A DNA stretch of 64,000 bases from JABDMH01 sp965222645 (GTDB lineage Bacteria; Bacteroidota; Bacteroidia; Chitinophagales; Saprospiraceae): positions 2,790,001 through 2,854,000 of the forward strand of contig OZ244968.1 of NCBI GenBank assembly GCA_965222645.1, read 5' to 3'. This document shows, piece by piece, positions 27,085 to 36,964 of the stretch; positions within the stretch are counted from its first letter, which is position 1; each line of letters begins with the position of its first letter. The notes beneath the pieces are model-generated. The model ran no database searches and was not told where the DNA came from. It saw nothing but the letters and a program-made list of their open reading frames with translations. The position numbers and the translations under genes were made by a program.

Positions 27085-27134
27085 CTTTTTATATATTTTC
27101 AAAAAATCTAATGTCAAAAATACAAAATCTCGGA

Positions 27135-28208
27135 TTACAATTCTGTATAATAGTCTAAACTCTCTCTAATCAGAGCATCCTGAGCAGTCATATTGTGTTC
27201 CGCATGACCAATGCGCTCCAGCAGCGAAAAATTGATCTTTGTACCCTCATTCTTTTTGTCCAGCTTCATCTTCTTTAACAACCTTTTCTGATCGATTTTG
27301 TGCAAATCGATTTTTCCGTAGACCGATAAGATGTATTGGCTTATTTTTTCCAGATCTGATAAAGGAAGGCTGCTTTGATGATGAGATAAGTAAGACTCGG
27401 CAATCATTCCCGCAGCAATCGCTTCTCCATGCAATATGGGCCTCCCTTCATCAATCTTAACGCTCTCAATGGCATGGCCTATTGTATGGCCAAAATTCAA
27501 AATTTTCCTCAAACCCGTTTCGAGTGGGTCTTCACTGACTACTTTTCTTTTTATTTTCAATGAATGAGTAATGGCAGAATTCCAATCCTGAGTGGTCCAG
27601 TCTGACCGGTCAGTCAGTTGATACCACAATTTTGCATCCCGGATCAACCCATGCTTGATGACCTCAGCATAGCCACTTCGCAACTCCCTGGTCGGAAGGG
27701 ATTTTAAGAAAACAGGATCTACCCAAACGGATTGCGGATTGCGAAACAGCCCTACGGCATTTTTCAGGCCATAAAAATCAATGCCCAATTTTCCTCCCAC
27801 TGAGGCATCTACCTGGGCCAACAAGGTGGTGGGAATCTGTACGAAGGTCATTCCACGCATGTATGTGCTCGCGCAAAAACCGCCCATATCGCCAATTACG
27901 CCACCACCGAGATTGACCAATAATGAGTGCCGATCGGCCTTAAGATCAAACAACCTTTTCCAGATCTTCTCGCAAGTATCCAGTGACTTATACTTCTCCC
28001 CGGAGGGAATAACAATGGAAGAGTCGACTTTAACTCCTGCATCTTGGATCAGTGGCAGGCATAAATCCTCAGTTTGGTCATCAGCTAAGACAATCGTTTT
28101 GCTTGGATTTATTTGAGATACTGTACTTTTGATCGCCGACAGACAATCACCGACGTAGAGTCGGTATCCAGGAAGTCGGAATTGTTTATATGGCAGAGTG
28201 TCCTTCAA
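27135..28208 (-). CDS. aroB: 3-dehydroquinate synthase
   Basis: AroB converts DAHP to 3-dehydroquinate, the second shikimate step, using NAD and a divalent metal. All major motifs are visible in 357 residues: PSGEKYKSL, GGGVIGDMGGFCASTYMRG (NAD loop), PTTLLAQVDASVGGK, the metal/catalytic segment RSGYAEVIKHGLI, and NFGHTIGHAIE. The start is TTG (28208), with no ATG available. It is divergent from the phoH gene, and aroA lies just beyond, so two shikimate genes flank phoH. Confidence 0.97.
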   Translation of the reverse strand: MKDTLPYKQFRLPGYRLYVGDCLSAIKSTVSQINPSKTIVLADDQTEDLCLPLIQDAGVKVDSSIVIPSGEKYKSLDTCEKIWKRLFDLKADRHSLLVNLGGGVIGDMGGFCASTYMRGMTFVQIPTTLLAQVDASVGGKLGIDFYGLKNAVGLFRNPQSVWVDPVFLKSLPTRELRSGYAEVIKHGLIRDAKLWYQLTDRSDWTTQDWNSAITHSLKIKRKVVSEDPLETGLRKILNFGHTIGHAIESVKIDEGRPILHGEAIAAGMIAESYLSHHQSSLPLSDLEKISQYILSVYGKIDLHKIDQKRLLKKMKLDKKNEGTKINFSLLERIGHAEHNMTAQDALIRESLDYYTEL

Positions 28209-28290
28209 AATTGATCCTAATAGCCTATTTTCGAGTTCGCAAAGTTAGTAACCTATCAGAAATCGAAAAAACCACAAAGCAGTAAGCGAA

Positions 28291-29253
28291 ATTGTTCTTT
28301 CAATAGATGGTCTCGATCCGATCGATCTATTCGGAGAAAACAACGTTAAGTTAAACCTCCTGAAGGAAGCTTTTCCTGAAGTAAACATCTTGAGCCGAGG
28401 GAATCGACTTACTTTGCGTGGAGAAAAAAAGGCGACACAACAGGCAAAGTCGAAATTCGAACTTATGGTAAGGCTCTTGCGCGAGAAAAAAGAGCTGAGT
28501 AGTCAAACGATTTTGCAGCTTTTGCATAGCAACGATCCCTTTTATTTGCCAGTGTTTACGGATCAGACGGTGATACTACACGGTCGCAATCGAAAACCCA
28601 TCAAAGCCCGTACACGCAATCAAAAAGCGATGGTTGAGGCAGTCGAACACAACGATATCGTATTTGCCGTAGGTCCTGCCGGCACCGGAAAAACCTACAC
28701 GGCGGTCGCCCTGGCTGTACGAGCACTCAAGAACAAACTGGTCAAGAAAATCATTTTGACCAGACCCGCAGTAGAGGCCGGAGAAAGCCTGGGTTTCCTC
28801 CCGGGTGATTTAAAGGAAAAAGTCGACCCTTACCTCAGGCCATTGTACGATGCATTAGACGACATGATCCAGGCAGACAAACTCATCCATTTTATGACCC
28901 ACAGAGTCATCGAAATTGCGCCGTTGGCGTTTATGCGAGGACGCACTTTGGATCATGCCTTTATCATATTGGATGAAGCTCAAAACTCGACGACGGTACA
29001 ATTAAAGATGTTTCTTACACGGTTGGGACCTTCGGCTAAATGCATTGTGACCGGAGATCTTTCCCAAATAGACTTACCGCGCAATGTGAGATCAGGATTA
29101 CCCAACTCAATAAGAATCCTGGGGCATCTCGATGGCATCAGTACGATCTACCTGGACAAAAATGATGTAGTGAGGCACCGTTTAGTCCGGGAGATCATAG
29201 AGGCCTATGACAGAGAAAACCATGCGAGATATCATCGTGAAGAAGAAGAATAG
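28291..29253 (+). CDS. phoH: PhoH family ATPase; start codon unusual
   Basis: This is a PhoH/YbeZ-type P-loop ATPase linked in other bacteria to RNA metabolism. From the first canonical start (TTG 28390) there are 287 residues with Walker A GPAGTGKT at 95-102, RPAVEAGESLGFLPGD, Walker B IILDEAQN and TGDLSQIDLP. The frame stays open back to 28252. The codons from about 28282 encode EIVLSIDGLDPIDLFGENN, which matches the normal PhoH N-terminal domain. That stretch has no ATG, GTG or TTG. I placed the start at ATT 28291 (a known rare initiator); GTA at 28282 aligns better with relatives but is not a known start. Confidence 0.88.
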   Translation: MVLSIDGLDPIDLFGENNVKLNLLKEAFPEVNILSRGNRLTLRGEKKATQQAKSKFELMVRLLREKKELSSQTILQLLHSNDPFYLPVFTDQTVILHGRNRKPIKARTRNQKAMVEAVEHNDIVFAVGPAGTGKTYTAVALAVRALKNKLVKKIILTRPAVEAGESLGFLPGDLKEKVDPYLRPLYDALDDMIQADKLIHFMTHRVIEIAPLAFMRGRTLDHAFIILDEAQNSTTVQLKMFLTRLGPSAKCIVTGDLSQIDLPRNVRSGLPNSIRILGHLDGISTIYLDKNDVVRHRLVREIIEAYDRENHARYHREEEE

Positions 29254-29276
29254 CTCCTGAGCATATCCAAATCAGA

Positions 29277-30551
29277 ATGACTTTTTCAATAAGCAAACCC
29301 GATGCCATCGTAAGGGGAAAAATTAGATTGGATGGATCCAAAAGCATCAGTAACAGGGCTTTGTTGATCAGGGCATTGTGCCAAAATCAATTCAGCATCG
29401 AAAATCTTGCCCATTCCGCTGATACGGAGACCATGGTCAGGCTGTTGAATCAGAAAGGGGGCCATTTTGATGTGGGTCCGGCTGGCACTACGTTTCGATT
29501 TCTTACAGGTTATCTCGCCCTTCAGGATGGTGAGCAAATTCTCACCGGCTCATCACGGATGTTGCAGAGACCTATCGGACCTCTTGTCGATGCCCTGAAT
29601 ACTATAGGCGCGGATATCCAATACATGGATAAAAAGGGATATCCTCCTATCCGGATCAGATCTCCCCGTGATTTAGGAAAGGTCAATACGCTCTCCATCC
29701 CTGCCAATATCAGCAGTCAATTTATTTCAGCACTATTGATGATCGCTCCTACTTTACCCCGGGGTCTGCAAATAACACTGCATGGCGATTTGGTATCGGA
29801 ATCATATTTGCAAATGACCATTGAGATGATGCGGGATTTTGGAATTGAGGTCAGCTATCATAAAAATAAGATCTCTGTGGCCAACCAACTCTATCAGGGA
29901 AGGGATTACGCAGTCGAATCCGATTGGTCTGCGGCCTCGTACCATTTCGCCAATGCTGCACTGTCACAAGATTGCTCTCTTTTGCTTCAGGGTTTGTTTC
30001 AAAATAGTATGCAAGGAGATTCAGTCCTTCCGACCTTATTCCAAAAACTGGGAGTTCGCAGCACATGGACTAACGATGGTATGCTACTGCAAAAAGCGAA
30101 TAAACCAGATCCCTTTTTCGAGCATGATTTCATTAAGTGTCCGGATATCGCGCAAACCGTTTCAGTGGTCTGTGGAGCACTGGGAGTCAAGGCTTTGTTT
30201 GCAGGATTGGAGACCCTAAGTATTAAAGAGACGGACAGAATAGACGCGTTAAAAAAAGAATTGTCCAAAATAAATGTGAATTTCTGTCTTGTGGAAAATA
30301 AGAACACTTTACCATCCGGGAAACAACTATATATGGTGGAGGGCAAAGCGAAATGGGCATCACCTCCCCTTTTTGAAACATACCACGACCACCGCATGGC
30401 CATGGCACTTGCACCACTGAGCATAATCGCTCCAATACGAATCCTCGATCCCGTGGTAGTAAATAAATCCTATCCCTATTTTTGGAAGGATCTCATAAAG
30501 CTCGGATGGAAGGTGGAGTTGGAAACCCAATCAAAAGATATATTTAAATGA
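29277..30551 (+). CDS. aroA: 3-phosphoshikimate 1-carboxyvinyltransferase (EPSP synthase)
   Basis: AroA transfers the enolpyruvyl group from PEP to shikimate 3-phosphate. The protein has 424 residues with the active-site segment DGSKSISNRALLIRAL (about 19-34), PAGTTFRFLTG, LQRPIGPLVDAL, KCPDIAQTV (catalytic-type Asp), IKETDRIDALKKEL and YHDHRMAMALA. These match the Bacteroidota form, in which PAGTTFRF replaces the more usual NAGTTMRP. ATG at 29277 is 23 bp after the phoH stop, so the two are probably cotranscribed. Confidence 0.97.
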   Translation: MTFSISKPDAIVRGKIRLDGSKSISNRALLIRALCQNQFSIENLAHSADTETMVRLLNQKGGHFDVGPAGTTFRFLTGYLALQDGEQILTGSSRMLQRPIGPLVDALNTIGADIQYMDKKGYPPIRIRSPRDLGKVNTLSIPANISSQFISALLMIAPTLPRGLQITLHGDLVSESYLQMTIEMMRDFGIEVSYHKNKISVANQLYQGRDYAVESDWSAASYHFANAALSQDCSLLLQGLFQNSMQGDSVLPTLFQKLGVRSTWTNDGMLLQKANKPDPFFEHDFIKCPDIAQTVSVVCGALGVKALFAGLETLSIKETDRIDALKKELSKINVNFCLVENKNTLPSGKQLYMVEGKAKWASPPLFETYHDHRMAMALAPLSIIAPIRILDPVVVNKSYPYFWKDLIKLGWKVELETQSKDIFK

Positions 30552-30643
30552 GCTGTTTTTTCCGGGCAATCAATAACAGTCTTCGAGTGAGGATAACCCC
30601 AGTACTTTGATGGTAATAAGAGTATGAAATGTTGCGGCGTTGG

Positions 30644-32647
30644 TTAAACCGTCATTCTTGAGTTTCGCATGTACAAGCTGGGTTCACTAAAAGAAAATTT
30701 AATATAACAGCCCTCTACGCTGCTGATCTCCATGTCTGCTTCTAGTTTGCGTGCAAGAGAATTGATCAGTTGTCGTCCAATAGAGTCTTTGGATGAGCTA
30801 ATAAAATCAGGGGGCAACCCCGGTCCACTATCTCGATAATCGACATTGATGTATTTTCCCACAGCGTATATTTTGAGACCGATCGAACCTTTTTTCCGGT
30901 CACTAAAAGCGTGCTTAAAAGAATTTGTAATCAATTCATTTACAATTAATCCCAAGGACAAAACTTTATCAACATCCAATATGATATCCTCTATATCATA
31001 TATAATAGACACATCCTGATCAATCGAATAGACCTCTTTAACATCGAGGATTATTTCTTGAAAGTAATCTTTAATCCTTATTGTGCCTGAGTGATCTTTT
31101 ATGTAAAATTTTTGGTGCAGTAAGGACATTGTATGAATCCTAGATTTCGCAGTTTGGAAAGCTTGCCGATCAATTTTTTCAGCGAGATTTGTAGACTGTA
31201 AGGAAAGTAAGGAGGATACAACCTGAAGATTATTCTTTACTCGATGATGTATTTCCTTGATCAACATGTTGCTTAATTTGAGATCTGAGTCGATTGCTTT
31301 ATTCTTTTCTCTTAAGGCGACAGCTGTCTTGATCTTTTGTCTATATAGGATCCCCAGGAATACGAGAAATCCTAAAATTATAAAAATAGAAGTTATTAAA
31401 AAGGATCCCTTCTTTTTCTGGGCGAATAAGCTGTGTTGATCAATTTTATTCCTTTCCTCTAAATATGATATTTGATCTTTTATTTCCTCAGTATGGATTC
31501 TTATATCAATCTTTTTTACTTCATTTATTACTCTGTCTGAATACAGCTCCTGATAAAGACTGTCGTTTAAAACATCATAATGCATTGCCATTTCATAATC
31601 ATCCATCTTTAAATGATAAATAGAAAGTGCCTCATATGCCTCTTGAAGTAGAGACTTTCGATTACTAAGTAGAGCGTGTACCAGCAGACTGTCGAGTATA
31701 TCTTTGGCCTCATCATATCTTCCGTACGCTATTAGCAATTTCGCATATAGCACTTCCACTTCTCCCAATTCTTTTGGCATCCCAAAAATCTTTGCATGCG
31801 AATAGGCAGAATCGATGTACGCTATAGCAAGTGTTGAATCTTTATCCTCATGTGCGACTTCTGCCAGTGATCGATATCCGTGAATTCGAGTCTTGAATGA
31901 TGAAGAATTTATCCAAATGCGATTCACGACGTTTCGATAGACTCTTGTTAGACTATCATTTCCTAATTCTTTATAGCACTTTGCAGCATTTGTCATGACA
32001 GTTACTTCCCACCCCTTGGGATTCTTTATATCCTTTTCATTTAAAAATTCTTCATAAACTCTCAAAGCCGATTCGTAATCTCCCAATGAAATGTATGTGC
32101 CTCCCAATCTGTTGACGATATCTCCCGAAACTCGAAGATTCTCATCATTCAAGCGGATAAGGTGGGCCCGGTGATAGAAGTCCAGTGCCTTTACCAGATT
32201 ACCCTTTGATTTTTCTAAAAAGCCCTTCTTTGATAATGTGTGACTAACCCAGCTATTGTTATTGACTTTTTCCCAATAAGCTAATCCCATTTTTATATGC
32301 TCCTCCGCCTCAGCATACTTTCCTCCACTTATATATGCAAGAGACATGCTACAGGTAACCATGTAGTAGAGAGAGTCGTGACCGATTTCTCTAAAAATTT
32401 TTCTTGCCTGGCCATTGTATAAAAGAGATAGATCGTCACTATGGACTGCACTCTTCTTTCCCAAATCATAATACAGTTGTCCCAACTTGAGGGAATCCTG
32501 TAATAATGGTGCCCCGTATTCCTTTGTTAAGCAATAATCAAAATGATTTTTTTCAACTAATCCTATAAAGTCACAAATGATTTGGCTCTCAACCTGAGTG
32601 CTTGTGTTGCAGATAATTACCGATACAAAGAGAAGCCATCGTGTCAT
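30644..32647 (-). CDS. TPR-containing sensor histidine kinase, HisKA_2 type
   Basis: The protein has 667 residues. A signal peptide (about 1-22) leads into a periplasmic TPR region (about 45-390; GKYAEAEEHIKMGLAYWEK, GDYESALRVYEEFLNEKD). A coiled coil and one membrane helix (about 424-442) follow. The HisKA_2 phosphoacceptor EIHHRVKNNLQVVSSLLSLQ is near 464-483, and the HATPase_c has N-box NELITNSFKHAF near 571 and a G-box DSGPGLPPDF. It is the third kinase of this architecture in the window but diverges more from the tandem pair at 40424-44990. No regulator gene is adjacent; the neighbours are aroA (convergent) and an OmpA-like gene. Confidence 0.94.
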   Translation of the reverse strand: MTRWLLFVSVIICNTSTQVESQIICDFIGLVEKNHFDYCLTKEYGAPLLQDSLKLGQLYYDLGKKSAVHSDDLSLLYNGQARKIFREIGHDSLYYMVTCSMSLAYISGGKYAEAEEHIKMGLAYWEKVNNNSWVSHTLSKKGFLEKSKGNLVKALDFYHRAHLIRLNDENLRVSGDIVNRLGGTYISLGDYESALRVYEEFLNEKDIKNPKGWEVTVMTNAAKCYKELGNDSLTRVYRNVVNRIWINSSSFKTRIHGYRSLAEVAHEDKDSTLAIAYIDSAYSHAKIFGMPKELGEVEVLYAKLLIAYGRYDEAKDILDSLLVHALLSNRKSLLQEAYEALSIYHLKMDDYEMAMHYDVLNDSLYQELYSDRVINEVKKIDIRIHTEEIKDQISYLEERNKIDQHSLFAQKKKGSFLITSIFIILGFLVFLGILYRQKIKTAVALREKNKAIDSDLKLSNMLIKEIHHRVKNNLQVVSSLLSLQSTNLAEKIDRQAFQTAKSRIHTMSLLHQKFYIKDHSGTIRIKDYFQEIILDVKEVYSIDQDVSIIYDIEDIILDVDKVLSLGLIVNELITNSFKHAFSDRKKGSIGLKIYAVGKYINVDYRDSGPGLPPDFISSSKDSIGRQLINSLARKLEADMEISSVEGCYIKFSFSEPSLYMRNSRMTV

Positions 32648-32869
32648 TCTTGAGCGGATTCGTCGTGTGAAAATGTCTGCCTCTTTCTAAAGTACTGAAA
32701 ATCTCGTTTAAAAACAAGAAATATCCCAGAGGTGTAGTTATTAAAAATATAGCAGTGTGATCAAGTAAGGGTTGTATTACAAAGATCCTTTCATATCAGG
32801 TCTCTGAGAATAAAGGGAAAACATATGAAATTTAAACCTAATTCGGAGAGGTACTAGAGAAAAAGACAG

Positions 32870-34348
32870 TCAGGTACTTAATATTTTTATTTCCACTCTT
32901 TGATTTTGCTTTCGCCCTTCGGCGGTACTATTGCTAGCCAAAGGTTTTCTCGAGCCATATCCCTTGTACTTGATTCTACCGGCACCAATGCCTTTTGATA
33001 CGAGATAATAAGCAACTGTTTTTGCCCTCGCCTTAGATAACTCAACGCTATATTTTGAGTCAATGGGTTTACTTCCGGATCCTCCACTGGTATGACCACC
33101 CACTTCGATCTTAATGCCGGGGTGCTCAGATAGAAACTGGTAAAGTTCATCCAATACCTCAAAAGAAGCCGCATCATGAATATTTGAGCTATCTGCAAGA
33201 AAATACAGTCGATCTACTTTAAAAATCTCCCCCGCAGCGACACTTTTATTGAGATCCTTCAATATTTTGTAATCTTTCCTCGGTGTGCTCGCCTTCACAG
33301 AAGTAGGGGGAGGTGGTTTTTCGGCTTCAGTCTGTGCCTGGGTATTTTTTTCGATAATATAAACCTGAGTTTCATCACTAGCCGTGCCTTCACTATTATT
33401 CGCAATAATCCGGATCGTATTTTTGCCTTCCTTCAGTGAGGTGGTAGTCGAAAAACTACCATTAGACGGATCAAAATCAAAAACTTCAATTTTAGCCGTA
33501 TTTACGTAAAAATCAATTTGGGATTTCGATTTTATATTCCTCACGAGAGCATTGACCTTTACCCGGTGAAAACGCACATCTACCTTTTCGATGGGTTGCA
33601 TGATTTGCACAGTTGGGGGAATAACCAGTTCCTCATCATCATTACAAGCAATCATGGTGAATGCCGATGCGTGATCCAAGAGGAGATTTCCATTGTACGG
33701 AAATAGAGTGGGTGTCTTGTAGAATGCTTCCAGGATGACGTGGGTCACTTCTCTTTTCGGCTCGAGTCTAAAAGTATACTTCTTCCAACTGGTATTGCTA
33801 ATTGTTGCACTTTCGGTTAGCAGCTCTTTTTTGTCGCAGTACCCGCTCCCTCCCCAAATCCGTAATTTTATGGGTTGATTAAAATTCTTTTTGGGGAGAT
33901 TATTTAAGTCAACGTCCAGGCCCTTGAGAGAGTCTGGAGTTACGGCACTCCAATATTCACTTGAAGTACACAAATAGATCGAAAAAGAGTAGCAACGATC
34001 AGCCATCAGCGGATGATCTAATCGCTGGCTTACCGATTCCCATGTGTCGTTGTCCCTGGCGACCATACCGAGATAAGTGTATCCGTGTATGGCTGGTCTC
34101 CACACTTCCCATGCTCCAGAGGGTTGTACATCAGGGGCTGATTCTGAGGGAAAACCACAATCGATCCAACCCTTGGGAGGATTACTGGGTCTGGGCACAT
34201 CTTCGAACGACGGATTCTTCAATGCGGGATTGTTTGGATCGCCCATGAGATCAGGTAATGCCTGTGACCGTATCGCCGACGGGAGGAGCATTACACACCA
34301 AACAAGGATCCAGTAAACTCGCATAAGATAAGTGTGACCTTGAGACAT
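32870..34348 (-). CDS. OmpA family outer-membrane/peptidoglycan-linking protein
   Basis: The protein has 492 residues with a signal peptide (either ATG 34348 or the internal ATG 34324 works; the mature start is near SQALPDL). An N-terminal jelly-roll-like domain (about 40-245; NPSFEDVPRPSNPPKGWIDC, YTFRLEPKREVTHVILEAFY) resembles carbohydrate-binding beta-sandwiches. A short Ig-like segment follows (IRIIANNSEGTASDETQVYI), then a Pro linker and a C-terminal OmpA domain (about 375-490) with VGGHTSGGSG, LSKARAKTVAYYL and YGSRKPLASN. The Asp/Arg peptidoglycan-binding pattern is present. It stands alone between a kinase and gcdH. Confidence 0.9.
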   Translation of the reverse strand: MSQGHTYLMRVYWILVWCVMLLPSAIRSQALPDLMGDPNNPALKNPSFEDVPRPSNPPKGWIDCGFPSESAPDVQPSGAWEVWRPAIHGYTYLGMVARDNDTWESVSQRLDHPLMADRCYSFSIYLCTSSEYWSAVTPDSLKGLDVDLNNLPKKNFNQPIKLRIWGGSGYCDKKELLTESATISNTSWKKYTFRLEPKREVTHVILEAFYKTPTLFPYNGNLLLDHASAFTMIACNDDEELVIPPTVQIMQPIEKVDVRFHRVKVNALVRNIKSKSQIDFYVNTAKIEVFDFDPSNGSFSTTTSLKEGKNTIRIIANNSEGTASDETQVYIIEKNTQAQTEAEKPPPPTSVKASTPRKDYKILKDLNKSVAAGEIFKVDRLYFLADSSNIHDAASFEVLDELYQFLSEHPGIKIEVGGHTSGGSGSKPIDSKYSVELSKARAKTVAYYLVSKGIGAGRIKYKGYGSRKPLASNSTAEGRKQNQRVEIKILST

Positions 34349-34470
34349 TACAGCAAAAAAATAAAAAAAATAGTTTCGGAATTTAAACGATTTTCCCCAA
34401 TTCTAACGCCTCAGACTATGAGTATCTTATAGAGGGGCCTGATTTTTCAATCCGCTCCAGCGTGTGTTTT

Positions 34471-35655
34471 CTACGAAAAAGCATTGATGCCTGTAACATG
34501 GTGTCCGGTAATCAACAGATGAATATCATGTGTTCCCTCATAGGTAAGTACTGTTTCGAGATTCATCATATGCCTCATAATGGGGTATTCATTAGTGATC
34601 CCCATACCACCGTGGATTTGCCGGGCCTCTCTTGCCACCTCCAAGGCCATATGTACATTATTGCGTTTTGCCATCGATATTTGAGCAGGGGAAGCCCTCC
34701 CCTCGTTGGCCAGGGTTCCCAACCTCCAAACAAGCAATTGTGCCTTGGTAATCTCTGTAATCATCTCGGCGAGTTTTTTTTGGGTTAGCTGAAATCCAGC
34801 AAGCTTCTTTCCAAATTGTTCACGCTCCAGGGAATACCGCAGTGCCGAGTCATAACAATCAAGTGCTGCACCCACAGCCCCCCAAGCGATCCCATACCTG
34901 GCTTTACTCAGGCAAGACAGGGGTCCCTTCAGTCCTCTGATCTCCGGAAAAACCTGCTCTCCTGGCACCCGCACATCATCAAACACCAGCTCACCTGTGA
35001 TGGAAGCTCGCAATGACCACTTGCCGTGTATCTCCGGTGCACCAAACCCCGGACTGTCTTTCTCCACGATCATTCCCACTATCTCATCATCTTCATCCTT
35101 GGCCCAAACCACAGCAAGATCAGCAATGGGCGAATTTGTGATCCACATCTTGGTTCCATTCAGGATATAGTCATTCCCATCTTTTCGGACTCTTGTTTCC
35201 ATGCCGGCGGGATTAGATCCGTGATTGGGTTCGGTCAGGCCAAAGCACCCGATCAGCTCGCCACTTCCCAATTTGGGCAGATATTTCTTTCTCTGTTTCT
35301 CTGAAGCAAATCTAAATATGGGATACATCACCAAAGATCCCTGTACTGATGCCATCGATCGGATTCCAGAATCTCCTCTTTCCAATTCTTGCATGATGAT
35401 TCCATAGGCGATCTCGTCCATACCTCCACCGCCATATTCCGCCGGGAGGCTCGGACCAAAGGCACCAATTTCAGCGAGGCCCTTGAAGAGATGAGTTGGA
35501 CATTCGGCGCGTTCTGCAAAGTCCTCAATGATCGGGCTGACTTCCTGTTTTACCCAATCCCTAACTGCCTCACGGGCCAGGAGATGATCCTCTTGCAGTA
35601 GGCTATCTACCGCATAATAATCATGTGCCTGATATCGATCCTCATACTTACTCAT
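34471..35655 (-). CDS. gcdH: glutaryl-CoA dehydrogenase-like acyl-CoA dehydrogenase
   Basis: This flavoprotein would oxidise and decarboxylate glutaryl-CoA to crotonyl-CoA in lysine/tryptophan breakdown. The protein has 394 residues and is close to the GCDH subgroup. SMASVQGSLVMYPI (with the Arg just before it that binds the substrate carboxylate), GCFGLTEPNHGSNPAGMETR, KMWITNSPIADLAVVWAK, CLSKARYGIAWG, QIHGGMGITNEYP and the catalytic-Glu segment LTYEGTHDIH are all present. The last motif separates GCDH from short-chain acyl-CoA dehydrogenases. It is divergent from folB. Confidence 0.94.
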   Translation of the reverse strand: MSKYEDRYQAHDYYAVDSLLQEDHLLAREAVRDWVKQEVSPIIEDFAERAECPTHLFKGLAEIGAFGPSLPAEYGGGGMDEIAYGIIMQELERGDSGIRSMASVQGSLVMYPIFRFASEKQRKKYLPKLGSGELIGCFGLTEPNHGSNPAGMETRVRKDGNDYILNGTKMWITNSPIADLAVVWAKDEDDEIVGMIVEKDSPGFGAPEIHGKWSLRASITGELVFDDVRVPGEQVFPEIRGLKGPLSCLSKARYGIAWGAVGAALDCYDSALRYSLEREQFGKKLAGFQLTQKKLAEMITEITKAQLLVWRLGTLANEGRASPAQISMAKRNNVHMALEVAREARQIHGGMGITNEYPIMRHMMNLETVLTYEGTHDIHLLITGHHVTGINAFS

Positions 35656-35725
35656 ACTTGATCCTATTTTCGTTGCACAAAAATATTATTTATTAGATTG
35701 CTCTCCATTCATCTAGTGACAAGAC

Positions 35726-36076
35726 ATGACTAAAATTGCATTGCGCGGAATCAGATTTCACAGCTTTCATGGTTACTATGCTGAGGAAAGATCGGTTGGC
35801 AATGACTATGAAATCGATATCGAGGTCGAGCTGGTCATCGACCCAGAAGAATTGGCTGATGACCTCAGCAACACGATTAATTATGAACAGATCTATCAGA
35901 TCTGCAAAGACGAAATGAATAAACCTTGTCACCTGATCGAAACCGTCACTCACAACATCTTAGACCGGCTCAAGCGAGATCTGGATGAGAATGCTCACTA
36001 CAGGATCTGCCTTCATAAACTTCATCCGCTTTTGGGAGGGTTGGTAGACCGCGCTAGCATCGAGGTGGAAGGCTAA
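35726..36076 (+). CDS. folB: dihydroneopterin aldolase
   Basis: FolB cleaves 7,8-dihydroneopterin in folate synthesis. It is 116 residues, the normal length, with the opening IALRGIRFHSFHGYYAEER carrying the conserved FHGYY/E pattern. NTINYEQIYQICKDEM and LIETVTHNILDRL (the Glu of the active site) follow, then the lysine region HKLHPLLGGLVDRASIEV near the end. It lies 70 bp from divergent gcdH; the DUF4197 lipoprotein gene follows 80 bp downstream. Confidence 0.95.
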   Translation: MTKIALRGIRFHSFHGYYAEERSVGNDYEIDIEVELVIDPEELADDLSNTINYEQIYQICKDEMNKPCHLIETVTHNILDRLKRDLDENAHYRICLHKLHPLLGGLVDRASIEVEG

Positions 36077-36156
36077 AGGGCATTTTGTCACTTCCTTAAC
36101 AATTTATTGTTCTCTCCGGGCGTCTCTTATAGGACAAAAGCACAAAAACTAGGATT

Positions 36157-36858
36157 ATGAATAAATTCTTGGCCCTTACAGTTTTACTACTGTTCACATC
36201 TTGTGATGTGTTGCAGGAAGTCCAGAAAACCGTCATGTCGGAACCCACCAATGCGGAGATCGTTGCCGGCCTGAAAGAAGCGCTCACGATTGGAATTTCC
36301 AAAGGATCGGAATTATTATCAAAGGAGGATGGATACTATGTCAGTCCATATAAGATTTTACTTCCTGCTGAGGCGAGGAAGGTCACCGACAAACTCAAAG
36401 TCGTTCCGGGATTTACCGATGTCGAAGAGCAAATCGTAAAGAGATTAAATCGAGCAGCCGAAGATGCTGCTGAAAGTGCCAAACCGATTTTTGTCAATGC
36501 GATAAAAAGCATGACTATAAATGATGCACTCAATATTCTGATGGGTCAAAAAGATGCCGCTACCCGTTACCTGGAAAGCACTACTTATCAAGGTTTGTAC
36601 GATTCTTTTCAGCCTGAGATCCTCACCTCTCTGAATAAGTTTAATGCTATCGAATATTGGGAAAGGGCCGTGAATGCCTATAACAAGATTCCATTTGTCG
36701 ATCAGGTAAATCCACGACTTGACGATTATGTCACTCATGAAGCCCTGGGAGGATTGTTTAAAATGGTCGAAAAAGAGGAGCTCGCAATCCGGCAGGATCC
36801 TGCCAAGAGAGTTTCGGCTTTGTTGAAAAAAGTGTTTGCAAAACAAGATTCTGCTTAG
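36157..36858 (+). CDS. DUF4197 family lipoprotein
   Basis: This 233-residue lipoprotein has a short signal (lipobox LFTSC, Cys about 16). The mature part matches DUF4197: AEIVAGLKEALTIGISKGSE, a helical core (LPAEARKVTDKLKVVPGFTD, VEEQIVKRLNRAAEDAAESA), GQKDAATRYLESTTYQGLYD, and PRLDDYVTHEALGGLFKMVE. No catalytic motif and no known function. It is convergent with the helicase gene; the 106-bp gap has only a weak 5-bp hairpin followed by A residues. Confidence 0.9.
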   Translation: MNKFLALTVLLLFTSCDVLQEVQKTVMSEPTNAEIVAGLKEALTIGISKGSELLSKEDGYYVSPYKILLPAEARKVTDKLKVVPGFTDVEEQIVKRLNRAAEDAAESAKPIFVNAIKSMTINDALNILMGQKDAATRYLESTTYQGLYDSFQPEILTSLNKFNAIEYWERAVNAYNKIPFVDQVNPRLDDYVTHEALGGLFKMVEKEELAIRQDPAKRVSALLKKVFAKQDSA

Positions 36859-36964
36859 CACCGATCATTTTTCCTTGGTCACGCACTGGGCGAGTGTTAT
36901 ACCATTGCCATCATTGAAAAATGACTCACGAAAAGTCAGTAAAAAAGTTCAGGGCCAACAGTGT

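Noticed and set aside
36925..36955. Weak hairpin TGACT...AGTCA followed by A residues after the DUF4197 gene
   Set aside because: The stem is only 5 bp; insufficient for a terminator call.
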